Positions 1 to 8,311 of a stretch of DNA of 64,000 nucleotides are shown here, one piece after another. A program made the position numbers and the translations under genes. This DNA is from Rummeliibacillus pycnus_A (GTDB lineage Bacteria > Bacillota > Bacilli > Bacillales_A > Planococcaceae), in assembly GCF_044359855.1 (NCBI RefSeq), contig NZ_CP132291.1, positions 1,674,001 to 1,738,000 on the forward strand. Reading direction: 5' to 3'. Position 1 is the stretch's first letter. Each line of letters starts with the position of its first letter. The notes under the pieces were generated by a model. The model ran no database searches. It saw only the letters and a list, made by a program, of their open reading frames with translations, and had not been told where the DNA came from.

Positions 1-1008
1 TGTTGTAATGACATCATCCGGTTTAAAAGCATCACCAGAAATCATATTGTCTGTTGAGCCGATTACGCCAATAACATTTTTGTTCGGTCGCAATTCACCA
101 ATGATGCGCATTGCACCAAGAACAGCTGCTGCTCCCCCCATATCTCCTTTCATACCAACTATACCTGTTTTAGATTTGATGGAATAACCACCTGTATCAA
201 ATGTTACACCCTTACCCACAAACCCAACTACATCTTCCCATTTGTCGGTTGCTTGATATTTTATAGTAATCATACGCGGTTCTTCTTTTGAACCTTTATT
301 GACTGCAAGAATAGCGCCCATTCCAAGCTCTTCAAGCTGTGCTTTATCAAGAATTTCAACTTCGAGATCATAATCCTTAGCAAGTTCTACTGCATAATCA
401 GCAAGATTGGATGCTGTTAATATATTACCCGGCTTATTGATTAGCGTACGCGCTTCATTAACCGCAGTTGCATAGATTTCGCCTACTTCATAACCTGCTA
501 CAAGTTCAGCTATATCAGTATTAGAGATAAAGCTTACTTGTTCCAGTCGAACATCCGCTTCATTTGATGTTGTTTTGTAATTTTCGACAGTATAAGCACC
601 CATACTCATACCTTCAGCAGCAAAAATGACTGCATCTGATGCAGGGATTTCATCTGTTTCAAATGAATCCATCCATAACGTAATTGAGGATGTTTTATGC
701 TTACGAAGTGTTTTCCCTACTAAACCAAAAGCTTCACGTAAAGTATCCGGTGTTAGATCTTTACGATTCCCTAAGCCAACAAATACAACTCTTTTTACTT
801 TTGCTTCCGCTGAAAAAACAGGGATTTTTGTTATCGCTTTTGCATTGGTTTGGATGTCCCCTTCCTTGATCCATTGCTCGATTGAGCCACCAAAGAATTC
901 TATAAACTGTTCCCAATTAGCAACATTATTTTGATTTTTTGAAACTCCAACAACTAAAACATCTGTTGTTGCAGATTTGAAATTTTGGAGCTCTTTATTG
1001 ATAAGCAT
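1..1008 (-). CDS. pepA: Leucyl aminopeptidase (M17), 3' end cut by window
   Basis: Cytosolic M17 metallo-aminopeptidase that removes N-terminal residues from peptides. The visible 336 residues hold the N-terminal domain and the start of the catalytic domain. The metal-binding Lys and Asp are seen in GKGVTFDTGGYS at about residue 243. The frame leaves the window near SGDAFKPDD, just before the family's NTDAEGR motif would occur, so the last third is missing. The ATG at 1008 follows a GAGGT ribosome binding site. It is divergent from yuiD, with about 140 bp between them. The family assignment is firm; the symbol is by homology (YuiE in B. subtilis). Confidence 0.9.
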   Translation of the reverse strand, partial: MLINKELQNFKSATTDVLVVGVSKNQNNVANWEQFIEFFGGSIEQWIKEGDIQTNAKAITKIPVFSAEAKVKRVVFVGLGNRKDLTPDTLREAFGLVGKTLRKHKTSSITLWMDSFETDEIPASDAVIFAAEGMSMGAYTVENYKTTSNEADVRLEQVSFISNTDIAELVAGYEVGEIYATAVNEARTLINKPGNILTASNLADYAVELAKDYDLEVEILDKAQLEELGMGAILAVNKGSKEEPRMITIKYQATDKWEDVVGFVGKGVTFDTGGYSIKSKTGIVGMKGDMGGAAAVLGAMRIIGELRPNKNVIGVIGSTDNMISGDAFKPDDVITT

Positions 1009-1148
1009 ATCTATACCTCATTTCAATTTATTATTTAATTATAACAAATTGATCCAATATACGAAATGTTCAAAAACTAGTTTAGCTTAATGGATGAACC
1101 TGAATTGTTTCTTATGTTATATTTACTTTAACAAGTAAAGGCTGAAAG

Positions 1149-1634
1149 GTGCTGATCATAATAGAACTTCTACACAACCTCCCTTTGATTGCTGCGTTAC
1201 TCGGTATTTTGGTAGCACAACTTGTGAAAATACCGATTCATTTTATCGCAACAAAAGAAATTGATTGGGGACTTTTTACTTCAACTGGTGGAATGCCAAG
1301 CTCTCATTCAGCAGCGGTTTCAGCTTTAACAACGGCAATTGCCTTTGAATCTGGACTATCCTCACCACTTTTTGCGATCTCAGCCATATTTTCAGTAGTA
1401 GTGATGTTCGATGCAACAGGTATTCGTTATCAAGCAGGACAACAAGCCATAGTGATTAATCAAATGCGTAAAGATTTTCAAACATTTATCGTTAAAGCGA
1501 AGACCTTACCTGAAAAAAATAACGAGGAGAAAATTGAAGAACTAAAAACACTCCTTGGTCATCGCCCTATCGAAGTATTTTTTGGTTGCTTAACAGGTAT
1601 TATTCTTTCAATACTAATCTGTACCCTATTCTAA
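1149..1634 (+). CDS. yuiD: Divergent PAP2-family membrane protein (YuiD/DUF212)
   Basis: Small integral membrane protein of 161 residues in the DUF212 family, related to PAP2 acid phosphatases. It shows GGMPSSHSAAVSAL at residues 47-60, which matches the family's phosphatase-like SSHSA motif, plus hydrophobic segments at about 10-32, 57-85 and 146-161. The substrate is unknown. The start is GTG, partly merged with a GAAAGG ribosome binding site, so the exact start is less certain than the family. A strong hairpin follows directly. It lies beside pepA and yuiB, as in B. subtilis. Confidence 0.85.
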   Translation: MLIIIELLHNLPLIAALLGILVAQLVKIPIHFIATKEIDWGLFTSTGGMPSSHSAAVSALTTAIAFESGLSSPLFAISAIFSVVVMFDATGIRYQAGQQAIVINQMRKDFQTFIVKAKTLPEKNNEEKIEELKTLLGHRPIEVFFGCLTGIILSILICTLF

Positions 1635-1638
1635 AAAA

Positions 1639-1670
1639 AGCAGCGAGCTATTTATGCTCGCTGCTTTTAT
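1639..1670. terminator. Bidirectional terminator between yuiD and yuiB
   Basis: A perfect 10-bp stem (AGCAGCGAGC with GCTCGCTGCT) closes a 7-nt loop. It is flanked by A-rich sequence on the left and T-rich on the right, so it can stop transcription from both converging genes. Confidence 0.9.
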
Positions 1671-1671
1671 T

Positions 1672-2001
1672 TTAAAACATTTGATAACCCATTTTACGCA
1701 AAATCTTCATTACAATTCCTGAGACAATAGCTCCTACTAATCCACTAGCAAGAATAAGAATATCCGCAACTTGTAATGATACTAGTTTATGACCTAAAGC
1801 TGGAAATGCTGTTCCTGCCTTAAAGAAATAATCTAGGAAACTAACATCATCTACAATGAAAATCACGACGATAGGATAAAGAATAGCCATGAACCATGTA
1901 GAACGAAGTAACATATTCAATAAGAATCCAATACCAAAGAACATAACTAAGAAAATTAGCATGGATAGGATTAATTGGATAATAGAAAATCCACCTGTCA
2001 T
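1672..2001 (-). CDS. yuiB: YuiB-family membrane protein
   Basis: Membrane protein of 109 residues matching YuiB of Bacillales, function unknown. There are three hydrophobic stretches (about residues 5-27, 31-50 and 76-100). The frame stays open for 30 codons upstream, but the ATG at 2001 is preferred because it follows a GGAGGT ribosome binding site and matches the usual length of the family. It sits downstream of the NUDIX gene on the same strand and ends at the shared terminator with yuiD. Confidence 0.75.
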   Translation of the reverse strand: MTGGFSIIQLILSMLIFLVMFFGIGFLLNMLLRSTWFMAILYPIVVIFIVDDVSFLDYFFKAGTAFPALGHKLVSLQVADILILASGLVGAIVSGIVMKILRKMGYQMF

Positions 2002-2102
2002 ATGTTTGAAACCTCCATATTCTCTCACATAAGTGTAACTGATTGGAACAGTGCTTTCAATGACTAGGTATGATTTTCTACGTTTTGTCAAATTCCTGTC
2101 AA

Positions 2103-2594
2103 TTAAAAGAACAATTTATACTCTGTATAGCCAAATATATTATCACGTTCTATTTCTTCTATCGTTGCCGGTCTTGTTTTTAAAGGTAAATCTACTAATT
2201 CTAATAGTAGCATAGAAGTTCGTTTATCTTCTTTCAATGCTTGAGGTGTCATCCATCTAGCTTCATATAATTCATCTAGTTGTACTGTAATTTGCTGTTC
2301 TTGTGTATTCGCTGTTAAGTAAAAAATCGCCATATTATCACTAATATCATTTCTTAAAACACCTGTCCGTATGCCTAGTAAACCTTGCATGGATGCTTTA
2401 ATACCTGTCTCTTCTTGTAATTCACGATGACAAGCCTGGTCAATAGTTTCTCCTGGTTTGACAAATCCTGCTGGTAAAGACCACATACCATCTAGTCCCC
2501 CATAGCGCTTCATCACGACAAGCCATTCTCCACATTCATTTTCTACTAAGCCTGCTACACCAAGCCAGATTCTAGTACGATCGTCGCTGTCCAA
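2103..2594 (-). CDS. NUDIX hydrolase
   Basis: Predicted hydrolase of a nucleoside diphosphate linked to another moiety, 163 residues. The Nudix box is complete at residues 43-65 (G, x5, E, x7, REL, x, EE, x, G, then I), so the metal-binding catalytic helix is intact. The TTG start at 2594 is chosen because it follows a GAGGAGG ribosome binding site at good spacing; no in-frame ATG fits. It is just upstream of yuiB on the same strand and may be cotranscribed. The substrate cannot be read from the sequence. Confidence 0.85.
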   Translation of the reverse strand: MDSDDRTRIWLGVAGLVENECGEWLVVMKRYGGLDGMWSLPAGFVKPGETIDQACHRELQEETGIKASMQGLLGIRTGVLRNDISDNMAIFYLTANTQEQQITVQLDELYEARWMTPQALKEDKRTSMLLLELVDLPLKTRPATIEEIERDNIFGYTEYKLFF

Positions 2595-2717
2595 TCACAT
2601 TACCTCCTCAAGACCTCATCCAGCTCCACATCCTAGCCTCTCGATGGATTATACACAGTAAACCCGTTAGCTGTTGTCACTGGGGATCTTCTTTTAAATA
2701 TGCTGCTTCAACACTTA

Positions 2718-2756
2718 AATAAAAGGCTCCCTACAGTTATCATAACCGAAGGGAGT
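2718..2756 (-). terminator. Terminator after yumB
   Basis: Reading the minus strand, CTCCC pairs with GGGAG around an inner palindrome (GGTTAT with ATAACT), followed by CCTTTTATTT. It lies immediately downstream of the yumB stop codon. Confidence 0.7.
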
Positions 2757-2769
2757 ATGGACGGTACAA

Positions 2770-3990
2770 CTATTTAAATAGATTTAACTTGCCTTTTTTC
2801 CATACTAAACGTGTACCACCAACCAAATATAAGGCGCGATTATCAATTAACTTTTTCAAAATTGACGCGGATTTACCAGTGATTTCTTTACCAAATAAAT
2901 TACCAATTGCATCTGAATTACCTAATGAGCACACAGTACCTTTTAGATTAGGTACAAAAGGTTTTGTATCTTCACCCTTTACCAGTGCAACTAAGTTTTC
3001 TGCAACTGTCACAGCTTGTTGCATGGCAATTTGAGCAGTTGTTGGATATGGACGTTCTGTTTCTTTGTTCATCAAAAATGCACAATCTCCCACCATGAAA
3101 ATATCAGGATAACCAGGCACACGTAAATCGTCCTCAACAGCTACTCTTGCACGTTTAGAGGGTAAATCTGATTCTTCTACTATTCGAGAGCCACGTACAC
3201 CAGCAGCCCATACAACTGTACTAGCCTTGATGAACTCAAATTGATTTGGCCCCTTTTTAATTTTGACACCTTCTTCAGTAGCACGCACAACAGGAGTACC
3301 TACTGAAAACTCAATTCCTTTTTTTGTTAGGACGCCAATCGCGTAGTCCACAAGTTTAGGTGAATACATAGGTAAAACCGCTGGAGCTGCTTCTACACAA
3401 ATAACACGTACTTTTTCTTTTGGTACATCATATTCTTTACATAGCTCCGGAATTTTATTGGCTAGCTCTCCTAAAAATTCGATACCTGTAAATCCTGCTC
3501 CCCCAACAACAATTGTTAATAAAGTATCATTTTTTTCGTCGTTTTCTTGAAAAGCCCATTCAGCAAATTGAGTATTAATGTGATCACGAATTTTCCGAGC
3601 ATCATTAACATTTGTAATACCAAAAGCAAATTTGTCTAAGCCTTCAATACCAAAAGTTTCTCCCTCAAAGCCTAGACCAACGACTAAATAGTCATAAGTT
3701 AGCTCGCCTATATTTGTAACTACCTTTTTATTTTTAATATCAATTTTTTCAACAGTCTCTTGTACATAATGTACTTTGTTATTTAGTACATCTTTAATTT
3801 CATAGCGTACTTGTTCAGGCCTTAATGTTCCCGCAGATGCTTCATGTAGCCAAGTAGATTCATAATGGTAAGAGTTTTTGTTGACAAGCGTAATTTCAGC
3901 TTCATCAGAGCCCAATTTCTTTTGTAAATTAACGGCTGTTGTTAAGCCACCATACCCAGCACCTAATATCAATATATTTGGTCTTTTCAA
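2770..3990 (-). CDS. yumB: NADH dehydrogenase-like flavoprotein (YumB)
   Basis: FAD-dependent pyridine-nucleotide disulfide oxidoreductase of the type-II NADH dehydrogenase group, 406 residues, expected at the inner face of the membrane without proton pumping. The FAD-binding Rossmann motif LGAGYGG is at residues 9-15, and a second NAD(P)H-binding motif VVGGAGFTG is near 160. The late motif PDIFMVGDCA (about 299) contacts FAD. A short ribosome binding site (AAAGGTGG) precedes the ATG. A MITE-like repeat begins about 30 bp upstream of the start codon, so the promoter lies in or beyond that repeat. It has a paralogue (yutJ) 3.7 kb away. The electron acceptor is not known from sequence. Confidence 0.85.
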   Translation of the reverse strand: MKRPNILILGAGYGGLTTAVNLQKKLGSDEAEITLVNKNSYHYESTWLHEASAGTLRPEQVRYEIKDVLNNKVHYVQETVEKIDIKNKKVVTNIGELTYDYLVVGLGFEGETFGIEGLDKFAFGITNVNDARKIRDHINTQFAEWAFQENDEKNDTLLTIVVGGAGFTGIEFLGELANKIPELCKEYDVPKEKVRVICVEAAPAVLPMYSPKLVDYAIGVLTKKGIEFSVGTPVVRATEEGVKIKKGPNQFEFIKASTVVWAAGVRGSRIVEESDLPSKRARVAVEDDLRVPGYPDIFMVGDCAFLMNKETERPYPTTAQIAMQQAVTVAENLVALVKGEDTKPFVPNLKGTVCSLGNSDAIGNLFGKEITGKSASILKKLIDNRALYLVGGTRLVWKKGKLNLFK

Positions 3991-4020
3991 TAAAAACTAA
4001 CCACCTTTTTAATAATTAAA

Positions 4021-4361
4021 TATCCGCTTCATACATCCATTTTCGGTTTTTAAATACGAACATTTCAACCCATTAACTTTTCAATATTTATATTTGGATG
4101 TTCCGCCACAGACGGCGCTTTCCACGTTCTTGGCTCCATTCTCTCAGGTCAACACGCTGTTGGTCACGAAGCCGTTGCCACAGGACGTGGCGTTCTTAGG
4201 CTTTGTTCCTTATAAGATGTGCTCCTGCGATTACTCGTCGCAAGAAGAAACTGTGAATGCATTTCCGAGGACTCACTGTAGAAAGCGTTGCAATGAATAA
4301 GATTGGATATCATTAAATGTTCGTATATTTTTTATGAATTTTGCATTATGAAATGGATTCG
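4021..4361. repeat. MITE-like element, copy 1 (upstream of yumB)
   Basis: A ~340-bp intergenic repeat that is homologous, in opposite orientation, to 41921-42246. Shared segments in order are a TTTTCGGT / TTTAAATACGAACATTTCAA edge, a GACGGCGCTTTCCACG core, GAATGCATTT then CGAGGACTC, and a GATATCATTAAAT / ATGAATTTTGCA edge. The ends are degraded inverted repeats (CTTCATA against TATGAAATGGATTC). No protein is encoded. It fills most of the gap between yumB and yutM; the remaining 4362-4540 is plain AT-rich sequence. Confidence 0.7.
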
Positions 4362-4529
4362 CATAATAAATTAAACTTACGTGTATAGCTGACTGAAAAA
4401 CGTTATGTATCATTTATTCTAAATTGCTTACAAAAAATCTATTTATCAGCAATATTATCTAATTACTATACTATCTGTTTTATACTTGTAATTCAAATTA
4501 TTCTTTGATTTAAGACTTTTTCTAATCCT

Positions 4530-4578
4530 TAAAAAAACCCCCTTAGAACAAGTCAAATATGAATTGACTTTGCTAAGG
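4530..4578 (-). terminator. Terminator after yutM
   Basis: On the minus strand CTTAG and AGTCAA arms pair across a short loop, and the run of seven A on the plus strand (4531-4537) gives a U-tract. It is 40 bp downstream of the yutM stop. Confidence 0.85.
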
Positions 4579-4616
4579 AGATCTTATAACTGATCAATTT
4601 AGTTAGTTTTTTTAAA

Positions 4617-4979
4617 TCAGCATTCTTCCGGTGTTCCAGCAACTTTCGCTGTGCGGAAGGAAGAACCACATCCACATGAAGCAATTGCATTTGGATTGTC
4701 GATTGTAAAGCCTCCACCCATTAAGGATTGTTTAAAATCGATTTTCGTTCCTTGAAGAATTGGGGCATCCTCACGGGATACAAGAATTCGTAAACCATGT
4801 TCTTCAAAAAGCTCGTCATTCTCTTGCTTTTCTTGTTCGAAGCCCATTGCATAAGAAAGACCACTACAACCGCCGCCTTTTACGGAAACGCGTAGATATG
4901 AACCCTCTTCCTTATTGTTTCGCATCATTTCTTGAATATGAAACGCTGCAGCCTCTGTAATATCAACAACTTGTGTCAT
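4617..4979 (-). CDS. yutM: A-type Fe-S carrier (IscA/ErpA-like, YutM)
   Basis: A-type iron-sulfur carrier protein, 120 residues, which delivers Fe-S clusters to target enzymes. The three conserved cluster cysteines are present at C38 (in GGGCSG) and C102/C104 (in SCGCGS). There is an extra C-terminal Cys at 120. The ATG at 4979 follows AGAGGTG at good spacing; an in-frame GTG three codons earlier overlaps that site and is rejected. It stands alone with its own terminator. It fits with yutI nearby and the suf operon 13 kb away, the likely source of clusters. Confidence 0.9.
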   Translation of the reverse strand: MTQVVDITEAAAFHIQEMMRNNKEEGSYLRVSVKGGGCSGLSYAMGFEQEKQENDELFEEHGLRILVSREDAPILQGTKIDFKQSLMGGGFTIDNPNAIASCGCGSSFRTAKVAGTPEEC

Positions 4980-5122
4980 CCGTGTCACCTCTTTCCTATA
5001 TTCATCATATCAATTTTCTATTGCTGAGTAAAATATCAACCTCTCACAAAAATATCAATTTTATCATTAAATTTTTGTGATATAATCCTCCTATATTAGA
5101 GCTAAGAAATGAGGCTATAGAT

Positions 5123-5812
5123 ATGGAACTCTCTCCTTATTATGAAAAACAAATTGATTGCATTCATTGCAAAAATAAGTTTAAATCCACGAAAGTACGA
5201 ACTAATTTTGTCAAAATAAAAGAAAGTGATAGTGATTTCCGACCAATATACGAAAATGACGTAAACCCTTTACTTTATAATGTATTCGTTTGTGAGCATT
5301 GTGGCTTTTCATTCACTGAAGATTTTACAAAGTATTTTGCACCAGGTGTAAAAGAAGTAATTGACGAGAACATTACATCACATTGGATACCTCATAGTTT
5401 TTCAGGAGAACGTACAATCTCTAGAGCTATACAAGCTTATAAACTAGCACTTGTCTGCGGAGATTTAAAAAAGGAAAAGCATATTGCATTGGCTGGACTT
5501 GCTCTTCGTACAGCGTGGCTATATCGTGCGATCGGCAACGAAGAACAGGAAACACGGTTCATGAAGATTTCACGAGAACAATATATCGATGCTTATTCTA
5601 CTGAAGATTATGCGAATACATCCATGAGTGAAATACGTGTCATCTATTTAATCGCCGAACTGTCTCGTCGACTTGGTGATCGAGAACAAGCAATTCGATA
5701 CTTTTCTCGGGTTATTGAAAAGCAAGGATCTTCAAACGAAACAAAAATAATTGAAATGGCAAAAGATCAATGGAAAGAAATGCGAACTGAAAAAGAGGCT
5801 ACAGTAAATTAA
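5123..5812 (+). CDS. DUF2225 family zinc-ribbon/TPR-like protein
   Basis: Cytosolic protein of 229 residues in the DUF2225 family, function unknown. It has two CxxC pairs (C13/C16 in CIHC and C57/C60 in CEHC) that look like a four-Cys metal site. A helical C-terminal half (about 90-220) follows, with spacing typical of tetratricopeptide-like repeats, including residues 100-135 and 180-215. The ATG at 5123 follows AATGAGG. It is a monocistronic plus-strand gene ending at a strong bidirectional terminator. Confidence 0.7.
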   Translation: MELSPYYEKQIDCIHCKNKFKSTKVRTNFVKIKESDSDFRPIYENDVNPLLYNVFVCEHCGFSFTEDFTKYFAPGVKEVIDENITSHWIPHSFSGERTISRAIQAYKLALVCGDLKKEKHIALAGLALRTAWLYRAIGNEEQETRFMKISREQYIDAYSTEDYANTSMSEIRVIYLIAELSRRLGDREQAIRYFSRVIEKQGSSNETKIIEMAKDQWKEMRTEKEATVN

Positions 5813-5875
5813 TCTCTTGTGTTAATCAATTTCGAATTGGAGAGTCGAAGTAATCCTGCCGAAAATGTAAAAAAA

Positions 5876-5923
5876 ATAGGCTGCCCAGATTAATCGGTTT
5901 TCACCTAATTATGGGCAGCCTAT
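5876..5923. terminator. Bidirectional terminator
   Basis: A perfect 12-bp stem (ATAGGCTGCCCA with TGGGCAGCCTAT) lies between the converging DUF2225 gene and yutI. An A-run on the left provides a U-tract for the minus-strand transcript. Confidence 0.9.
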
Positions 5924-5931
5924 AAATCATT

Positions 5932-6174
5932 TTAAAATACTTGTTCTACTTCTACAACGCCTGGTACTTCTTCTAGAAGTGCACGTTCAATCCCCGCTTT
6001 TAAAGTGATTGTTGAACTTGGGCAGCTACCACATGCACCTAATAAACGTAGTTTCACAACACCATCTTCTATATCTACTAATTGGCAATCTCCTCCGTCA
6101 CGAAGAAGGAATGGTCGTAATTTATCTAATACTTCTTGTACTTGTGCTTGCATATCTGAAACATGTTCTGTCAT
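5932..6174 (-). CDS. yutI: NifU-like C-terminal domain protein (YutI)
   Basis: Fe-S scaffold or carrier of the Nfu type, 80 residues, holding only the NifU C-terminal domain. The essential CxxC is C48/C51 in GACGSCPSS. DGGD at 26-29 is also typical of the family. It is shorter than the B. subtilis protein. The ATG at 6174 follows AAAGGAG. It is divergent from yuzD, whose start is 80 bp away, and is expected to work with yutM and the SUF machinery. Confidence 0.9.
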   Translation of the reverse strand: MTEHVSDMQAQVQEVLDKLRPFLLRDGGDCQLVDIEDGVVKLRLLGACGSCPSSTITLKAGIERALLEEVPGVVEVEQVF

Positions 6175-6254
6175 TGCTATCGACTCCTTTCTCTAAAATT
6201 ATTATAATGTCTATAAGATAAAAAATCCATTATAGAAATGCGAGGATCCTTGTT

Positions 6255-6584
6255 ATGGAAAATAAATCCGTTGTAATTGAAATTTACGGGGCCAATGTAC
6301 AGTGTGCAAGCTGTGTAAATGCACCATCCGCAAAAGATACGTATGAGTGGCTACAAGCCGCAATTGATCGCAAGTATTCAAACCCTGAATATACTATCAC
6401 TTACATCGATATTGAGCGTCCAATTGAGAATGAGCACCATGCTAATTGGGCACAGCGCGTCATAAATGACGAGTTCTTTTATCCATTAGTCCTGATTAAT
6501 GATGAAGTAATCGGGGAAGGCTACATACAGTTAAAGCCTGTGTTTCAAGCACTCGAACGTCATGGTTTTCAAGCACTTGCATAA
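6255..6584 (+). CDS. yuzD: YuzD, thioredoxin-fold CxxC protein (DUF1462)
   Basis: Small cytosolic protein of 109 residues that matches the YuzD/DUF1462 family, with a thioredoxin-like fold by family knowledge. A redox-type C17-A-S-C20 pair lies in the first turn after strand one. The function is not established. Conserved pairing with yutI and the yutJ region in Bacillales suggests a link with Fe-S or redox metabolism. The ATG follows a GAGGATC site. A hairpin terminator follows directly. Confidence 0.85.
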   Translation: MENKSVVIEIYGANVQCASCVNAPSAKDTYEWLQAAIDRKYSNPEYTITYIDIERPIENEHHANWAQRVINDEFFYPLVLINDEVIGEGYIQLKPVFQALERHGFQALA

Positions 6585-6590
6585 CCGAAA

Positions 6591-6624
6591 AAGCTATCCT
6601 ATATTTTGTAGGGTAGCTTCTTTT
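6591..6624 (+). terminator. Terminator after yuzD
   Basis: AAGCTATCCTA pairs with TAGGGTAGCTT (one G-T wobble), followed by CTTTTATT. Confidence 0.8.
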
Positions 6625-6697
6625 ATTCCACAAATAGGCAGTTACTGTACTCTGCTCATTGCTAAAAACGTGATGTATATTGCATTCCTTTTGTCAT

Positions 6698-6742
6698 AAA
6701 AAAGGGCCAGAAACGTTATTAATTCAACGTTTCTGGCTTTCT
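6698..6742. terminator. Terminator after yutJ
   Basis: A perfect 12-bp stem GCCAGAAACGTT / AACGTTTCTGGC at 6706-6737, with an A-run on its left that gives the minus-strand U-tract. It is adjacent to the yutJ stop codon. Confidence 0.9.
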
Positions 6743-6743
6743 T

Positions 6744-7808
6744 TTAACCGTTATGACGTTTGTACATCCATAATAAACCTGATTTCATCAAACGAGCAAT
6801 ACGACCTGTTACTGTCTTATCAGCAAGATAAACAAAACCTTGTTTTTTACCAAGAGCTCCCATAAAGCCTTTTAATTTTATCTCAGGCATTTTTTCTGGT
6901 AGCGGTTGATTGTTCCAACGTAATTTTAATACTTTTACAATATGTTCTGCTTGTTCTTCCGCTAGTTGTGCACTAGGGCCAAATTGTGAAGCAGCACAGT
7001 CACCAACAACATAGACATGTTCATCGTTTGGTACATGCATATATTGAGTAACTGCAACACGTCCACGATCTAATTCAAGACCAGTATCACGTACAACTTT
7101 TACTGGTTGAATACCTGCAGTCCACACAATTGCATCTACTTCAATTTTTTCTTCATGATTATAAAGAACTTTATCTTCTACTTTTGTAATATTCGATTGT
7201 GCGATTACTTCTACGTCGTGATTATCAAACCATTTTTTCACGTATTTACTTAGACGTTCTGGGAAGTCTTTTAAAATGCGAGGGCCACGGTCAAATAATT
7301 TAATTTTAAGATCTGCACGACTTTCACGTAATTCACTAGCTAATTCAATACCACTTAATCCTGCTCCAACAATACCCACAGTTGAACCTGATGGTAGTCC
7401 AGCTAGGGTATTATAAGTAATACGAGATTTTGCCATTGTTTGGATACTATACGTTAATTCATCCGCTCCTGGTACGCCGTGGTACGTATCCTCACAGCCT
7501 AGTCCAATAACTAAATCATCATATTCAACTTTTGTTCCATTATCAAGAAGTACCATTTTATTTTCTAGATCGATGCTTTCGACTTCTCCGTATACAGCTG
7601 AAAGTCTTTCGTGTTCAGGGAAATTAACACGGATTTCTTTTTCAGGTGTTGTTCCTGCAGCCAATGCATAAAATTCAGTTTTTAAACTATGGAATGGTGC
7701 ACGATCAACTAGAGTAATTTGTACATCCTCAGGTAAATTGTTTGGTAATAAGCGAAGTAATACGCGCATATTGCCGTAGCCGCCGCCTAATAATACTAAG
7801 TTTCTCAT
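6744..7808 (-). CDS. yutJ: NADH dehydrogenase-like flavoprotein (YutJ)
   Basis: FAD/NAD(P)-binding oxidoreductase of 354 residues, the second type-II NADH dehydrogenase-like protein here. The FAD motif LLGGGYGNMR starts at residue 5, a central VGIVGAGLSGIE marks the NAD(P)H site near 150, and YVVGDCAAS near 265 contacts FAD. The frame is open upstream, but the ATG at 7808 follows AAGGAG at six bases and gives the usual start. It is divergent from yuzB. It differs clearly from yumB, so this is an old paralogue and not a recent duplication. Confidence 0.85.
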   Translation of the reverse strand: MRNLVLLGGGYGNMRVLLRLLPNNLPEDVQITLVDRAPFHSLKTEFYALAAGTTPEKEIRVNFPEHERLSAVYGEVESIDLENKMVLLDNGTKVEYDDLVIGLGCEDTYHGVPGADELTYSIQTMAKSRITYNTLAGLPSGSTVGIVGAGLSGIELASELRESRADLKIKLFDRGPRILKDFPERLSKYVKKWFDNHDVEVIAQSNITKVEDKVLYNHEEKIEVDAIVWTAGIQPVKVVRDTGLELDRGRVAVTQYMHVPNDEHVYVVGDCAASQFGPSAQLAEEQAEHIVKVLKLRWNNQPLPEKMPEIKLKGFMGALGKKQGFVYLADKTVTGRIARLMKSGLLWMYKRHNG

Positions 7809-7992
7809 AGTAATCTCCTTATTTAACAATTTCGTCACATTTAATCTGTCCTTAACGAGTATAGCTGATTGTGATAAGTTTCACAATATGTTTGTGATAG
7901 TTTTCACAAATAAAAGTAGATAATTGTTTTAAGTAGAAAAATTGACGTAGAAAAAAAATAATAGTAGGATTCGAAGGGTGAGGTGACGTGTG

Positions 7993-8229
7993 ATGAATCC
8001 ACTTGTTGAATTTTGCGTCAGCAATTTGGCAAATGGCTCCCAAGAAACATTTGAAGTGCTAGAAAAAGATCCAAATATAGATGTTCTAGAATATGGATGC
8101 TTAAGCTACTGTACTAGATGCTCCGATACATTATATGCACTTGTTAATGGTGAAATGGTTGAAGCTGAAACGCCAGAAGAGTTAACCAAAAGAATTTATC
8201 AGTTCATTGAAGAAAATCCTTTATTTTAA
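7993..8229 (+). CDS. yuzB: YuzB, DUF1450 cysteine-rich protein
   Basis: Small protein of 78 residues in the DUF1450/YuzB family. Cysteines are at C8, C36, C40 and C43 (CLSYCTRC), a pattern suggestive of metal or cluster binding although no function is established. The ATG at 7993 is preferred over the GTG one codon before it because GAGGTGA then has proper spacing. It is divergent from yutJ as in B. subtilis, supporting a joint redox role. Confidence 0.85.
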   Translation: MNPLVEFCVSNLANGSQETFEVLEKDPNIDVLEYGCLSYCTRCSDTLYALVNGEMVEAETPEELTKRIYQFIEENPLF

Positions 8230-8237
8230 GGAGAAAA

Positions 8238-8280
8238 GGGATCTAATAAGTCTGTTTTTACTTATTAGGTCCCTAATTTT
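8238..8280 (+). terminator. Terminator after yuzB
   Basis: GGGATCTAATAAGT pairs with ACTTATTAGGTCCC (14-bp stem, one mismatch), followed by TAATTTT. Confidence 0.85.
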
Positions 8281-8311
8281 ATAGATAAAGCAAAACGCTC
8301 TGAGTCCGCAT

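Noticed and set aside
626..934. Open frame of 102 codons on the plus strand
   Set aside because: It is antisense to the leucyl aminopeptidase gene, which has a full family match and ribosome binding site; the plus-strand translation resembles nothing.
4094..4300. Open frame of 68 codons in the gap upstream of yumB
   Set aside because: It lies entirely within the MITE-like repeat, and the inverted homologue at 41.9-42.2 kb does not keep the frame.
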